DNA of 32,424 bases from Alphaproteobacteria bacterium (GTDB lineage: Bacteria; Pseudomonadota; Alphaproteobacteria; UBA9219). The position numbers were made by a program, and so were the translations under genes. The stretch spans positions 1 to 32,424 of the forward strand of contig JABDFY010000025.1 of assembly GCA_013286365.1 (NCBI GenBank), in the 5' to 3' direction. A model generated the notes under the pieces. It made no database searches and was not told where the DNA came from. It was given only the letters and a program-made list of their open reading frames with translations. Below, piece after piece: positions 15,052 through 24,313 of the stretch (position 1 is the first letter of the stretch; the number at the start of each line of letters is the position of its first letter).

Positions 15052-16491
15052 ATGTTAATCCGTGCCATTCCATATTGTGATCCAGTTGCCGCATTTTCTG
15101 GTTTAAATAGCACATCGCCTTCTGGCTTATCCGTCTTACTTGATAGTGCTGCGGCGCAGGGGGCACGCAAGGGTATTAGTTATATCGCTGTCGATCCATA
15201 TCGAGTCATTACCGCCACGATTGGAGGTGTCATGATCGATGGTCAGAAGGCAGCCTGCGATGCGTTTAAGGCAATCGAACAAGAACTTGGCGAGATTGAA
15301 AGCGAGGCTGACGCAGGGCCGGTGCCGTTTTGCGGCGGCGCTGTTGGATATTTTGGCTATGAACTGGCTGGACTGTTAGAGTGCTTGCCACCGCCTAATA
15401 AAGATGCATTCGACCTACCACGCATGGTGATCGGATTTTATGATTGTATCGCAGCTTTTGACCATGACAAAAAACAAGCGTGGGTCTTGAGCACTGGTCG
15501 GCCAGAGACGACGACGGCCGCACGCGCGCATCGCGCTGAAACCAGAAGTGAGGCTTTAGCGCAGAACTTAGCACAAGTATCAACCAAATTAGCTGAACTC
15601 GAGTGGAACAAAGGTAGTTCATGGCAAGCTGTACGCGGCGACGTAGAAGTAAAGCGGCGCATCACTCAGATTATTGAATATATTTTTGCTGGTGACATTT
15701 ATCAGGCGAATTTCACCCAAAGATGGCAAGCGCAGCGCCCAATGGGGATCAATGATTTCACCCTCTACCGTCGGTTACGTGCGCTTAGCCCTTCACCTTT
15801 TGCAGCTTTTTTGCACTACGCTGCTGGAGCGCATACTGAGGGCGGGCATTCAGTCGTCAAAAATATATCTATTGCGAGCGCTTCGCCTGAGCGATTTATC
15901 AGTCTGACGAACAGGGGTGATGTCGAGGCGCATCCCATTAAGGGTACGCGACCTCGGAGTGCTAACCCCTCAAATGACGCTTCTTTGGCGGACGAGCTGC
16001 GAAACAGCGTTAAGGATAGGGCTGAAAATCTTATGATTGTGGATCTGTTGCGTAATGACATCAGTCGGGTCTGTGCCTTGGGTAGCGTTGAGGTTCCGCG
16101 CTTATGTGAGCTTGAAACCTTTGCCTCCGTACATCACCTCGTTTCGGTCGTCACAGGGAAATTACGTTCAAGTTTGGGGCCGTTGGATCTATTGCGCGCT
16201 GTATTTCCTGGCGGCTCAGTTACTGGCGCGCCAAAAATTAGGGCCATGGAGATTATTCATGAACTAGAAGAAGCTCCACGCAATGTTTATTGCGGCTGTC
16301 TTGGTTGGATTGGCTTCGACGGCGCTATGGATATGAGTATGGTCATACGCACTTTGACGATTACCGGCGACACAGTTATAGCCCAAGCTGGTGGTGGTAT
16401 TGTTGCCGACTCTCAACCCGAGGCGGAATATGAAGAGAGCATGACAAAACTTGATCCTTTGCTGTGTGCCGTAAGTGGGAAGAGAACATGA
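15052..16491 (+). CDS. pabB: Aminodeoxychorismate synthase component I
   Basis: Makes 4-amino-4-deoxychorismate from chorismate for folate. 479 residues: an N-terminal anthranilate-synthase-like domain, then the chorismate-binding domain with IASASPERFI, HPIKGTRPRS, RAENLMIVDLLRNDISRVC and GGSVTGAPKIRAMEII. Lys297 in PIKGT is the residue that separates PabB (covalent mechanism) from TrpE (PIAGT), so this is PabB and not anthranilate synthase despite the trp genes in the window. No glutamine amidotransferase (PabA) lies beside it; it must be encoded elsewhere or shared with TrpG. GGAAG lies about 10 bases before the start. The stop overlaps pabC as ATGA. Confidence 0.92.
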   Translation: MLIRAIPYCDPVAAFSGLNSTSPSGLSVLLDSAAAQGARKGISYIAVDPYRVITATIGGVMIDGQKAACDAFKAIEQELGEIESEADAGPVPFCGGAVGYFGYELAGLLECLPPPNKDAFDLPRMVIGFYDCIAAFDHDKKQAWVLSTGRPETTTAARAHRAETRSEALAQNLAQVSTKLAELEWNKGSSWQAVRGDVEVKRRITQIIEYIFAGDIYQANFTQRWQAQRPMGINDFTLYRRLRALSPSPFAAFLHYAAGAHTEGGHSVVKNISIASASPERFISLTNRGDVEAHPIKGTRPRSANPSNDASLADELRNSVKDRAENLMIVDLLRNDISRVCALGSVEVPRLCELETFASVHHLVSVVTGKLRSSLGPLDLLRAVFPGGSVTGAPKIRAMEIIHELEEAPRNVYCGCLGWIGFDGAMDMSMVIRTLTITGDTVIAQAGGGIVADSQPEAEYEESMTKLDPLLCAVSGKRT

Positions 16492-17294
16492 CGGAAAATA
16501 GGGTTGTATGGCTTAATGGCGCTTTGTTGAATTCTGATAAGGCGAACATAGATCCGAATGATCGTGCGTTTTTGCTCGGCGATGGTTTGTTTGAGACAAT
16601 GGCCGTGCGTGAAGGAATAATATTGCGCCTTGAAGCCCACTTAACGAGACTGAAACTTGGTTGCGAAACGTTGCGCTTGTCGTGGCCAACGGCCAATTTA
16701 TCGCAAGTTCTGTATTCTGTTGTGAAGGCTAATAAAGCTGAAGATACCGTCTTGCGTCTTACCCTTACGCGAGGTGCGTTTGTTAAACGCGGTCTTGTGT
16801 CGGATAATCAAAATACCCCAACATTATTGATTACAACAACTTCATGGCCACAACCGCGGCCGCTGGTACGGTGCATTGTCGCACAGACGACGAGGCGCAA
16901 TGAGTACTCTCCTTTATCGCGGGTTAAATCAATCAATTATCTTGATAGCATTCTAGCCCGGCAGGAGGCCTTGGATCGCGGCGGCGATGAAGCCATACTC
17001 TTGAATACAAGTGAATTTGTTGCTGAAGCCAGTGTGGCCAATCTTTTCGCAGTCAAAAACGGCCGCCTCCAGACACCACCAATTACCGATGGCGCTCTAC
17101 CCGGTGTAATGCGCGCGGCAGTATTGGCAGCTACCCATGGTATAGAACAATCGATTAGGTTTGAAGATTTGTACGAAATGGATGAAGTGTTTTTGACGAA
17201 TAGTCTCGGTATCCGTTCAGTTGTCAGCATAAATGGGAAGGCGATTGGCTCCAACTACAATGTTGCTGAGCAGCTTAGAACTAAAATCGCGTAA
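16488..17294 (+). CDS. pabC: Aminodeoxychorismate lyase, class IV PLP aminotransferase fold
   Basis: Releases pyruvate from aminodeoxychorismate to give 4-aminobenzoate. The 268-residue protein starts MTENRVVWLNG, with family elements DRAFLLGDGLFETMAV, KSINYLDSILARQEAL (Lys147 is the PLP lysine), EAILLNTSEFVAEASVANLFAV and DGALPGVMRAAVL. The start at 16488 overlaps the pabB stop (ATGA), which fits translational coupling; the frame is open to 16464 but that only adds residues inside pabB. The class IV fold is shared with branched-chain and D-amino-acid transaminases, and the assignment to PabC rests on the coupling to pabB. Confidence 0.88.
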   Translation: MTENRVVWLNGALLNSDKANIDPNDRAFLLGDGLFETMAVREGIILRLEAHLTRLKLGCETLRLSWPTANLSQVLYSVVKANKAEDTVLRLTLTRGAFVKRGLVSDNQNTPTLLITTTSWPQPRPLVRCIVAQTTRRNEYSPLSRVKSINYLDSILARQEALDRGGDEAILLNTSEFVAEASVANLFAVKNGRLQTPPITDGALPGVMRAAVLAATHGIEQSIRFEDLYEMDEVFLTNSLGIRSVVSINGKAIGSNYNVAEQLRTKIA

Positions 17295-17321
17295 TGTGAT
17301 GTTTGCTGATATTTAGCGCGA

Positions 17322-17999
17322 TCAGTTCGGTGTTGGTGGAGAGGGCTCTTGTAAACGTTGCCGCATTAGATCGAGAAGCGGACCAATGTCTCCGCCGTTA
17401 CGCTGAATGACGGCGGCATACTCTTGGCGTTGGGTGACACTCAAGCTCACGCCCTCAACCATAACATCGATGATGCCAAGCTTGTCGCTCTTCTGACGCA
17501 CACGCCAATCGATTTCAGTCGGCTCCGAGCCGTCGGGATGCGTTATTTGGCTGTTGACAATAAAATCTTTATCGCCTTCTGGCCGCTCGCTGGTGACACG
17601 AAAACCTTCACCTGTATAGATTGTCAGGCGACTAGCGTAGGTCTTGACAACCAATTCTTCAAAAAGATGCATGTAATCTTTCTGCTGTTCGGGTGTAGCG
17701 GCATTCCAGCTGCGTCCAATGACAAATCGGCCTATGGTCATAAGATCAAACGAGTTGCGTAATAACTCACGAAATTTAGATTCACGTTGGTCTTCGCTTA
17801 GACTGCTATTGGCAATAACAGAAATGGCTTTGTCGCCAAGGTTTTGGATAAGTTTCCCGGCTGGTGTTCCCAAAGCTTGGGCAGAGGGCTGAGAATTATT
17901 TGTCGCGTCGCCTTGCGCTAGCCCTGCATTGGGCAGACCCAAAAAACCAATAAGCCCTAGGCATAGGGCCAGAAATGCTAAACGAAGAATTGACGCCAT
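17322..17999 (-). CDS. MlaC/Ttg2D-family periplasmic phospholipid carrier
   Basis: 225 residues with a signal peptide (about 1-28, ending GLA-Q) and the MlaC fold: helices with FRELLRNSFDLMTIGRFVIGRSWNAATPEQQKDYMHLFEELVVKTYASRL, then a beta sheet with VNSQITHPDGSEPTEIDWRV and GIIDVMVEGVSLSVTQRQEYAAVI. Members carry lipids (phospholipid, or hopanoid in HpnM relatives) between the membranes together with an MlaFED-type ABC transporter. No mlaFED genes are in view, so this is an orphan carrier here or belongs to a distant set. AAAGGAG lies six bases before ATG 17999. It converges with pabC, 27 bases apart. Confidence 0.88.
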   Translation of the reverse strand: MASILRLAFLALCLGLIGFLGLPNAGLAQGDATNNSQPSAQALGTPAGKLIQNLGDKAISVIANSSLSEDQRESKFRELLRNSFDLMTIGRFVIGRSWNAATPEQQKDYMHLFEELVVKTYASRLTIYTGEGFRVTSERPEGDKDFIVNSQITHPDGSEPTEIDWRVRQKSDKLGIIDVMVEGVSLSVTQRQEYAAVIQRNGGDIGPLLDLMRQRLQEPSPPTPN

Positions 18000-18284
18000 T
18001 ATGTTCTCCTTTGGGGGGTCGGCAGAGGACGGATATTGTCACATTAAGGTTTATAACGAGTAAAAGCTGCAAAACAAGGGGCCATAAATCCAGTCCGAAG
18101 GCCGGGTTACAGCGGGAACCATGATTTGGCCGGCTAACTGTGGCATTTAGGATTATGGCGACAAGAAGGTTGAGATACCATGATGAATCTGCATTGACGC
18201 CTCGCTTTGGCCATGCTTTTTTGGTTTCCTGACACTAACGGTCCACCCGGGCCGGATTTGAAACTCCATGGAAAGGATCTTAAG

Positions 18285-18542
18285 ATGCGTTCACTTAAAC
18301 TGATGGTTGCGACAGCTGTGGTAGCTGCCCTCGTGGCCGGCCCTGTCTTGGCGCAAAGCATGGACAGCGGCTCAGCCTCTGCCCCCACTTCGGCAGCCGG
18401 CAGCAGCGCTGGTACGTCGACATCGACCGCCAAGCATCACAAGAAGACGACTAAGAAAAAGACGAAGAAGAAATCAACGAAGTCATCTTCTTCGTCAGCT
18501 CCTGCTACAACAAGCGCCCCAAGTTCATCACCGGCGCAGTAG
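18285..18542 (+). CDS. Small exported Lys/Ser-rich low-complexity protein
   Basis: 85 residues, no family recognised. Signal peptide (MRSLKLMVATAVVAALVAGPVLAQ, cleavage after ALA near residue 23), then a Ser/Ala/Gly/Thr stretch, a strongly basic block of Lys/Thr/Ser (about 48-65, beginning KHHKKTTKKK) and a Ser/Ala/Pro tail. Probably a disordered periplasmic or secreted polycation. ATG 18285 is chosen because GGAAAGG sits about 8 bases upstream and the signal peptide begins there; the frame is open back to 18207, but those 26 residues look like untranslated leader. It has its own terminator 30 bases downstream. Confidence 0.7.
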   Translation: MRSLKLMVATAVVAALVAGPVLAQSMDSGSASAPTSAAGSSAGTSTSTAKHHKKTTKKKTKKKSTKSSSSSAPATTSAPSSSPAQ

Positions 18543-18571
18543 TAGCAAGCTTATTAATCTCAAAGACATAG

Positions 18572-18608
18572 AACCGCCGCGCTTGAGACGTCATCGCGGC
18601 GGTTTTTT
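18572..18608 (+). terminator. Rho-independent terminator after the Lys/Ser-rich gene
   Basis: Perfect 10-bp stem, AACCGCCGCG (18572-18581) with CGCGGCGGTT (18595-18604), a 13-base loop, and six T residues at 18603-18608. It points along the plus strand; the reverse side has no T run, so it should not stop folC transcription. Confidence 0.88.
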
Positions 18609-18646
18609 ATTTCCAAAATTCCAGAAACGACTCTGATAAAATTACA

Positions 18647-19954
18647 TTAAGCGCCATTCAACCTTAAAACGTGCCCAGCCAAATATAGCGAGCCGGCAAT
18701 GAGTATGCGTCTCGGTTGATTAGACTGCTTGTAAAGTTCCGATAAGGCTGCGGCCACACCGATGGATGACCTTGTGTCTTTGATGCCCAGCTTCGTTGTC
18801 TGTGTTGCTAAAACTTCAGCAGAAAAACTTAAAGTCTCGTCAGGGATAGCAACTGTTTGCACTGTATCGAGATAAGGTAAAAGCGGTCGCAGGAATTCGT
18901 CGGGTTTTTTAGTCGTTAACATCCCAAGAATGAGGCTAAGCGGTTTTGCATCTTGCACAGCCCAGGCTCTAGCTTGGGCCGCAAGTACTTCTCCTGCAGA
19001 ATCGTTGTGTCCGCCATCAAGCCATAATTCCCAAAGATTGGGCAAGGTCTTCGCTAGAACTCCTTGCCGCAATTGCTGTAATCGCGCAGGCCAGTCAACT
19101 TTTTGCAGGCCTTCAGTAATGACCGATGAAGTCAGTTTGATAGGTGCGGCTTGAAGAGCTGCGATGGCCAAACCGGCATTGAGAAATTGGTGCTCACCAG
19201 GAAGAATGGGTGCTGGTAATTCATAGGTCCGGTCTCTATCGACGAAGCGGAATCCATGATCGATAGAATTTATTCGCCAATCCTTGTTACCGATAAAAAG
19301 AGGGGCCATGTGCTTCTCAGCCTCTTGCTGTAAAACCGAGAGCGCCTCTTGATCGGGTTGAGGTGCAGTAAAGCACGGTACGGCAGGGCGCATTATGCCA
19401 GCCTTCTCACGGGCAATTTGTGCAATCGTGTTGCCAAGATATTCGCGATGGTCAAATGATAATCTTGTAATAACAGTTGCTAGTGGTTTTGCGACAACGT
19501 TGGTTGCATCTAGTCTGCCGCCTAAGCCCGTTTCGAGAATGGTAAAATCAGCGTGGTTGCGTGCGAAGGCGACGAAGGCCGCAGCGGTTGCGGCTTCGAA
19601 ATAAGATATTTCTCCAGGCCTACTAAGTTTTTCACAGAGACTTAATGTTTCGACGAGCTCTTCTTCCTCAATTAATTTTCCAGCGATGCGTATGCGCTCA
19701 TGAAATCTGACCAAATGAGGCGACGTATAAACGTGAACCTTGTAGCCCGCGGCTTCGAGTATGGAGCGCAAAAAAGCACAAGTTGAACCCTTACCATTTG
19801 TCCCAGCAACATGAAATACCGGCGGTAGCTTATTGTGCGGATGATCGAGGGCCGCGAGTAGATCGAGATAAGACTGTCTGATGGTGAGATTTATATCTCT
19901 GCCGTGATCACGGCGAAAACGTTCAAGAATGGTGGCAGAAGTTTCTTTTATCAC
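18647..19954 (-). CDS. folC: Bifunctional dihydrofolate synthase/folylpolyglutamate synthase
   Basis: Joins dihydropteroate with glutamate and extends the polyglutamate tail of folates. 435 residues, the usual length. Mur-ligase-type P-loop GTNGKGST at 51-58, then TSPHLVRFHERIRI, ETGLGGRLDATN, FDHREYLGNTIAQIAREKAGIM and the C-terminal domain with LDGGHN and LILGMLTTKKP. The start is GTG 19954, 13 bases after accD, with no clear ribosome binding site, so translation may depend on accD. It is the last gene of the trpF-trpB-trpA-accD-folC run, a conserved alphaproteobacterial order. Confidence 0.93.
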   Translation of the reverse strand: MIKETSATILERFRRDHGRDINLTIRQSYLDLLAALDHPHNKLPPVFHVAGTNGKGSTCAFLRSILEAAGYKVHVYTSPHLVRFHERIRIAGKLIEEEELVETLSLCEKLSRPGEISYFEAATAAAFVAFARNHADFTILETGLGGRLDATNVVAKPLATVITRLSFDHREYLGNTIAQIAREKAGIMRPAVPCFTAPQPDQEALSVLQQEAEKHMAPLFIGNKDWRINSIDHGFRFVDRDRTYELPAPILPGEHQFLNAGLAIAALQAAPIKLTSSVITEGLQKVDWPARLQQLRQGVLAKTLPNLWELWLDGGHNDSAGEVLAAQARAWAVQDAKPLSLILGMLTTKKPDEFLRPLLPYLDTVQTVAIPDETLSFSAEVLATQTTKLGIKDTRSSIGVAAALSELYKQSNQPRRILIAGSLYLAGHVLRLNGA

Positions 19955-19967
19955 AAGACTACGGATA

Positions 19968-20888
19968 TCAAATCCGCCTCAATCCGCGTGCACCGTGCGG
20001 TACAGGGCCCGTAAGTAGAGGCGCTTTCTTATTGATTGAACCTTTACCCAGCAACCGCAAAATCCTTATGAGAGTAGTCTGTAGATCCTTACGCTCGACG
20101 ACAATATCAACCATGCCATGTTCAAGCAGGTATTCTGAACGTTGAAATCCCGGTGGCAAAGTTTCACGGATTGTGCTTTCGATTACGCGCGCTCCTGCAA
20201 AGCCAATTTGGGCGCCCTTCTCAGCAATATGTATATCGCCAACCATGGCAAAAGACGCCGTGACACCGCCAGTTGTCGGGTCGGTCAACACGACGATGTA
20301 AGGTAATCCGGCCTGCTTCACTTCGGTGGCCGCAATAATGGTGCGCGGCATCTGCATGAGCGACAAGGCGCCTTCCTGCATGCGGGCGCCGCCGGAAGCC
20401 GGGAATACGACGAGGGGAGCATGTATAGCGATGGCGCGCTTGGCAGCAACAACAATGCCTTCGCCAACGGCCATGCCCATCGAGCCGCCCATGAAACTAA
20501 AATCGAACACGGCTATGACAGTTTTAATGCCGCCCATTTGGCCTTCAGCTACAATGATGGCGTCTTGTTGGCCGGTTTTGTGTTGGGCGTCTTTAAGGCG
20601 GTCGGCATAACGCTTTTGGTCACGAAATTTTAACGGATCCGTCAGTACTTTGGGTATCTCGATTAATTGGTAACGACCATCGTCATAGAGCACTTCAAGG
20701 CGCTTCTTGGCATCCATTTTGAGGTGAAAACCACAATGGCGGCAAACATTAAGATTTTCCTCCAGTTCGCGCTTAAACAGCATGGCGCTACAACCAGGGC
20801 ACTTTTCCCAAAGGTTGTCAGGGATTTCTTTCTTGGGTCCGACGAGTGCACGGAATTTCGGACGAACGAAATTGGTTAGCCAGTTCAT
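19968..20888 (-). CDS. accD: Acetyl-CoA carboxylase carboxyltransferase subunit beta
   Basis: Beta half of the carboxyltransferase that makes malonyl-CoA for fatty acid synthesis; works with AccA (not in the window). 306 residues. A four-cysteine zinc ribbon (Cys30, 33, 49, 52: CPGC and CRHC) is followed by the crotonase-like domain with MGGSMGMAVGEGI, FPASGGARMQEGALSLMQM, VLTDPTTGGVTASFAMVGDIHIAE and IGFAGARVIE. ATG 20888 follows 9 bases after trpA. The sandwich between trpA and folC is a typical alphaproteobacterial arrangement. Confidence 0.95.
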   Translation of the reverse strand: MNWLTNFVRPKFRALVGPKKEIPDNLWEKCPGCSAMLFKRELEENLNVCRHCGFHLKMDAKKRLEVLYDDGRYQLIEIPKVLTDPLKFRDQKRYADRLKDAQHKTGQQDAIIVAEGQMGGIKTVIAVFDFSFMGGSMGMAVGEGIVVAAKRAIAIHAPLVVFPASGGARMQEGALSLMQMPRTIIAATEVKQAGLPYIVVLTDPTTGGVTASFAMVGDIHIAEKGAQIGFAGARVIESTIRETLPPGFQRSEYLLEHGMVDIVVERKDLQTTLIRILRLLGKGSINKKAPLLTGPVPHGARGLRRI

Positions 20889-20897
20889 AAAAATATC

Positions 20898-21758
20898 CTA
20901 ACGGTTATGGGCTGCCTTTGCCAAGCTTTCAACAAAACCCAACACATCTTCGACGAGTCCAACTTTTGCATGACCTTGCCCGTCAAGATTAGAGGCAATG
21001 CGATTAACTATAGCACTGCCAACAACAACGGCATCTGATGTCTGAGCCATGGTCTTGGCCTGATCTGGTGTTGTGATGCCGAAGCCTACGGCAATTGGTA
21101 ATGAAGTATGTCGGCGTAATTCTGCCAACGCCGCTCGAACTGGCTCAGCGCCAGCACTCTTACTACCGGTGGTGCCGGTAATTGATACATAATAAAGGAA
21201 GCCGCTGGCATTATGCAGCACGGCGGGAAGTCGTTTGGCATCCGTCGTTGGTGTAATGAGGCGAATAAAATTTAACCCCTGATTGAGTGAAGGTTGGCAA
21301 ATCTCGGCATCTTCTTCAGGGGGAGTGTCGACAATGATAATGCCATCGACGCCCACGCCCTTAGCGTCCCTAACAAATTTTTCGACGCCATAAACGTAAA
21401 CCGGATTGTAATAACCCATAAGCACTAAAGGGGTGTCTTTATCTCTCTCACGAAATCCACGAACCAGATCGAGAACCTTACTTAGTTTAACACCTGCTTT
21501 AAAAGCGCGAAGATTGGCGCTCTGAATTGATGGCCCATCTGCCATTGGATCGCTGAACGGCATACCAAGCTCAATGATATCGGCTCCCGCCTTTGGCAAT
21601 CCAGCAAGCAGCTTGGTACAAATCTCTAGATCGGGGTCGCCAGCCGTAATAAAGGTAACAAGCCCACTCTGTTGTCTTGCTTTTAGGCTAGCGAAACGTG
21701 CTGCAATGCGGCCTGAGTCTGCAGTCGCATTGGATTGTGAAGCCAGTGCGCTTTTCAA
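20898..21758 (-). CDS. trpA: Tryptophan synthase alpha subunit
   Basis: Cleaves indole-3-glycerol phosphate to indole, which is channelled to TrpB. 286 residues of TIM-barrel fold, with catalytic Glu63 ([11 protein letters not shown]) and Asp74 (PMADGPS), then [21 protein letters not shown] and the phosphate site [12 protein letters not shown]. About 15 residues longer at the N-terminus than many relatives. The start overlaps the trpB stop by four bases (ATGA), so the pair is translationally coupled. Confidence 0.95.
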   Translation of the reverse strand: MKSALASQSNATADSGRIAARFASLKARQQSGLVTFITAGDPDLEICTKLLAGLPKAGADIIELGMPFSDPMADGPSIQSANLRAFKAGVKLSKVLDLVRGFRERDKDTPLVLMGYYNPVYVYGVEKFVRDAKGVGVDGIIIVDTPPEEDAEICQPSLNQGLNFIRLITPTTDAKRLPAVLHNASGFLYYVSITGTTGSKSAGAEPVRAALAELRRHTSLPIAVGFGITTPDQAKTMAQTSDAVVVGSAIVNRIASNLDGQGHAKVGLVEDVLGFVESLAKAAHNR

Positions 21759-22978
21759 AGTTTTACCCCTAATTTTTCGGCGACAGTGAAGATATCTTTA
21801 TCGCCGCGGCCGCAGATGTTGACCACCATTAAATGTGTTTTCGGCAATGAGGGTGCAATCTTCATCACGAAAGCTAAAGCATGTGACGGCTCTAGAGCGG
21901 GAATAATACCTTCCAATTTACTACACGATTGGAATGCCGCTAGGGCTTCCTCGTCGGTGGCAGATACATAATTCACGCGTTTCGTTTCTTTCAGCCAGGC
22001 ATGCTCTGGGCCGACGCCAGGATAATCCAAACCCGCAGAAATTGAATGCGCTTCTTGGATTTGTCCATCATCATCCTGCAAAAAATAACTCCGCATACCG
22101 TGTAAAATGCCGGCCGTTCCGCCCGTAAGTGCAGCTGCGTGAAGACCGGTATCAATGCCATGACCCGCGGCCTCTACGGCGTGCATCGTGATATTAGGCT
22201 CATCAAGGAAATCATAGAATAAGCCCATGGCATTTGAGCCGCCGCCGACACAAGCAACAAGCGAATCTGGCAAACGCTTTTCGGCTTCAAGGATCTGCTG
22301 CCTAACTTCGCGGCCTATAATGGATTGAAAGTCGCGTACCATCGCGGGATAGGGATGCGGGCCACCGACAGTGCCAATGATATAAAATGTATCTTCGACA
22401 TTGCCGACCCAATCGCGCAGAGCGCCGTTCATCGCATCTTTAAGTGAGCGCGAGCCCGAGGTTACCGGACGAACTTCGGCGCCAAGCAATTTCATCCGGA
22501 AGACGTTGGGTTTTTGCCGTTCTATATCAACTTCGCCCATATAGACAACGCAGGGTAGGTTAAAGAGTGCAGCAACTGTTGCTGTGGCTACGCCATGCTG
22601 CCCGGCGCCTGTTTCAGCGATGATGCGGGTTTTGCCCATACGCTTGGCCAACAATATCTGGCCCATACAATGGTTGATTTTGTGGGCGCCGGTGTGGTTG
22701 AGCTCGTCGCGCTTGAAATATATCTTAGCGCCACCAAGTTTTTCGGTTAAACGCTGAGCATAAAAAAGTGGTGATGGCCGTCCGACATAGTGTTTGAGGT
22801 AATAATCTAGCTCTTCCTGAAATTTAGGATCGGCCTTAGCCTCGTTGTAGGCTTTTTCAACAGCCAACACCAAAGGCATCAATGTTTCGGCGACAAACCT
22901 TCCGCCATATATGCCAAAGTGCCCAGCCTCATCAGGACCGGACCGGAAAGAGTTTTGCTTTCGGGCGTTGTTTTGCAT
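21755..22978 (-). CDS. trpB: Tryptophan synthase beta subunit
   Basis: PLP enzyme that condenses indole with serine to tryptophan. 407 residues, the usual size. PLP lysine Lys100 in [13 protein letters not shown], catalytic Glu122 in AETGAGQHG, the phosphate-binding GGGSNA loop and [13 protein letters not shown] are all present, as expected for TrpB1. ATG 22978 lies 30 bases after the trpF stop. The first indole-forming genes (trpE, trpD, trpC) are not in the window, which is usual in alphaproteobacteria, where trpFBA forms a separate cluster. Confidence 0.96.
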   Translation of the reverse strand: MQNNARKQNSFRSGPDEAGHFGIYGGRFVAETLMPLVLAVEKAYNEAKADPKFQEELDYYLKHYVGRPSPLFYAQRLTEKLGGAKIYFKRDELNHTGAHKINHCMGQILLAKRMGKTRIIAETGAGQHGVATATVAALFNLPCVVYMGEVDIERQKPNVFRMKLLGAEVRPVTSGSRSLKDAMNGALRDWVGNVEDTFYIIGTVGGPHPYPAMVRDFQSIIGREVRQQILEAEKRLPDSLVACVGGGSNAMGLFYDFLDEPNITMHAVEAAGHGIDTGLHAAALTGGTAGILHGMRSYFLQDDDGQIQEAHSISAGLDYPGVGPEHAWLKETKRVNYVSATDEEALAAFQSCSKLEGIIPALEPSHALAFVMKIAPSLPKTHLMVVNICGRGDKDIFTVAEKLGVKL

Positions 22979-23008
22979 GGAGGGACCATAGCGCGCCCGC
23001 CGGCAGGA

Positions 23009-23644
23009 TTAAAGCTGCGATGCGAGGTGCAAAAAATCCTTAATTTTCTTGGGATTTTTATGACCGGTATGATCTTCAACGCCTGAGGATACATCGATAC
23101 CATGCGCGCCACTTATTCGTACGGCTTCGGCTAGATTTCTGGCATTTAACCCACCCGCGAGCAGCCATGGCTTTTTAAAGGTATGGCCTGTGAGTAATGA
23201 CCAATCGAATGTCTTACCGGTTCCGCCGGAAGGCTCCGAACCAATCCGGGTATCGAATAGCAATTGATCGGCCACGGCCTCGTAGGTCGGGACAGACTTC
23301 AGATGATCGACCGTCGCAATCCGGATCGCAACCATAACAGGAAGACCGGTTAGTGCGCGAATTTCGGCGACTCGTTCTGGTGTTTCATTGCCATGCAACT
23401 GCAACATGTCGAGCCGGACATGTTTGGCGACCGCCTGTATCTCAGCGTTTGTCGCGTCGACAAATAGACCCACGCGCTTGACATGAGTAGGAACATGCAA
23501 GGCTAGTCCCCGTGCTTCACCCGGCTTTAAGGCATGGCGAGAAGGGGGGCAGAAAACAAAGCCAACATAGTGGGCGCCGCCCTCAATGGCAGCGCGTAAG
23601 GCCTTTTGTTCCATTATACCGCAGATTTTGACATCAAGAGCCAT
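23009..23644 (-). CDS. trpF: Phosphoribosylanthranilate isomerase
   Basis: Third step of tryptophan synthesis, an Amadori rearrangement in a TIM barrel. 211 residues, typical. The catalytic Cys8 sits in VKICGIM and the catalytic Asp in AHGIDVSSGVED near the C-terminus, with phosphate-binding LAGGLNARN between. First gene of the trpFBA-accD-folC run; the 77-base gap to the divergent orphan gene upstream is where its promoter should be. ATG 23644 has no striking ribosome binding site. Confidence 0.94.
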   Translation of the reverse strand: MALDVKICGIMEQKALRAAIEGGAHYVGFVFCPPSRHALKPGEARGLALHVPTHVKRVGLFVDATNAEIQAVAKHVRLDMLQLHGNETPERVAEIRALTGLPVMVAIRIATVDHLKSVPTYEAVADQLLFDTRIGSEPSGGTGKTFDWSLLTGHTFKKPWLLAGGLNARNLAEAVRISGAHGIDVSSGVEDHTGHKNPKKIKDFLHLASQL

Positions 23645-23721
23645 TAACTATTCCATGAAACTATTTCATTGTCCGCAGGATTGAGTATAACCCGGACATT
23701 ATAATTTCAACAGCTAGGATA

Positions 23722-24303
23722 TTGAGCCTAATAAACATGTATTCGAGAGAGAGAAGAAGAGAATCAACCAGAGCCGCAAAATTTTCAGCCTATAGAAGTA
23801 CCGTGGTACCCGAGGCACAATCAGCGCAAAAAGTTTCCACCGATGATGCTTTCTGCCAGCGTTGTGATGATTTATTAGCCCTCCTGGAAAAAGAGGTTGG
23901 CGTAGGATCACCGTCCACTTTTATGCCGCCAGCACGCACGGCACTCAATAATTTTATGACATATTTGGCGAATGATGACTGGATTGCTAGGAACATAACG
24001 GCCAGCAGTTTGTCAGAATTCAAGGCAAAACTTTTAGACATGAGCAAATCGCGACTGCCCTCAGGCGATCCTAGGTGGCCATTTATGCGCGATCTTTCCG
24101 ATCGCTTGGCAGATTTTGTTAACGGCATTCTTAGAAAAATGCACCCAGTAAAATCAGTTGGATCGTTGGCAAACCAAATCACGGCCCACCAGCCGAGTGA
24201 TCAAAATGCGCCCTCGAAAACGTTACCAAGCGGGATTATATTGGCACGAGGTGTACAAATGCGCATCATGCGCCACCATGTTTGGAACCATCACTTCTTT
24301 TAA
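23722..24303 (+). CDS. Unrecognised soluble protein on the opposite strand between trpF and pyrF
   Basis: 193 residues, no family recognised. Very basic N-terminus (SRERRRESTRAAKF), one CxxC (FCQRCDD), a helical middle with acidic/hydrophobic alternation (DDLLALLEKEV, FKAKLLDM, RDLSDRLADFVNGILRKM), and a tail rich in His and basic residues (MRIMRHHVWNHHFF). No signal peptide or membrane span. The longest frame starts at TTG 23722; ATG 23737 is a good alternative, as AGGA lies at 23716-23719, too close for TTG and rather far for ATG. It converges with pyrF, 10 bases apart, and diverges from trpF. The length of the open frame and its clean fit in the gap support a real gene. Confidence 0.55.
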   Translation: MSLINMYSRERRRESTRAAKFSAYRSTVVPEAQSAQKVSTDDAFCQRCDDLLALLEKEVGVGSPSTFMPPARTALNNFMTYLANDDWIARNITASSLSEFKAKLLDMSKSRLPSGDPRWPFMRDLSDRLADFVNGILRKMHPVKSVGSLANQITAHQPSDQNAPSKTLPSGIILARGVQMRIMRHHVWNHHFF

Positions 24304-24313
24304 TCGTTTTATA

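Noticed and set aside
15052..16491. Anthranilate synthase component I (trpE)
   Set aside because: Lys297 in PIKGT and the coupled pabC identify aminodeoxychorismate synthase; anthranilate synthases carry PIAGT.
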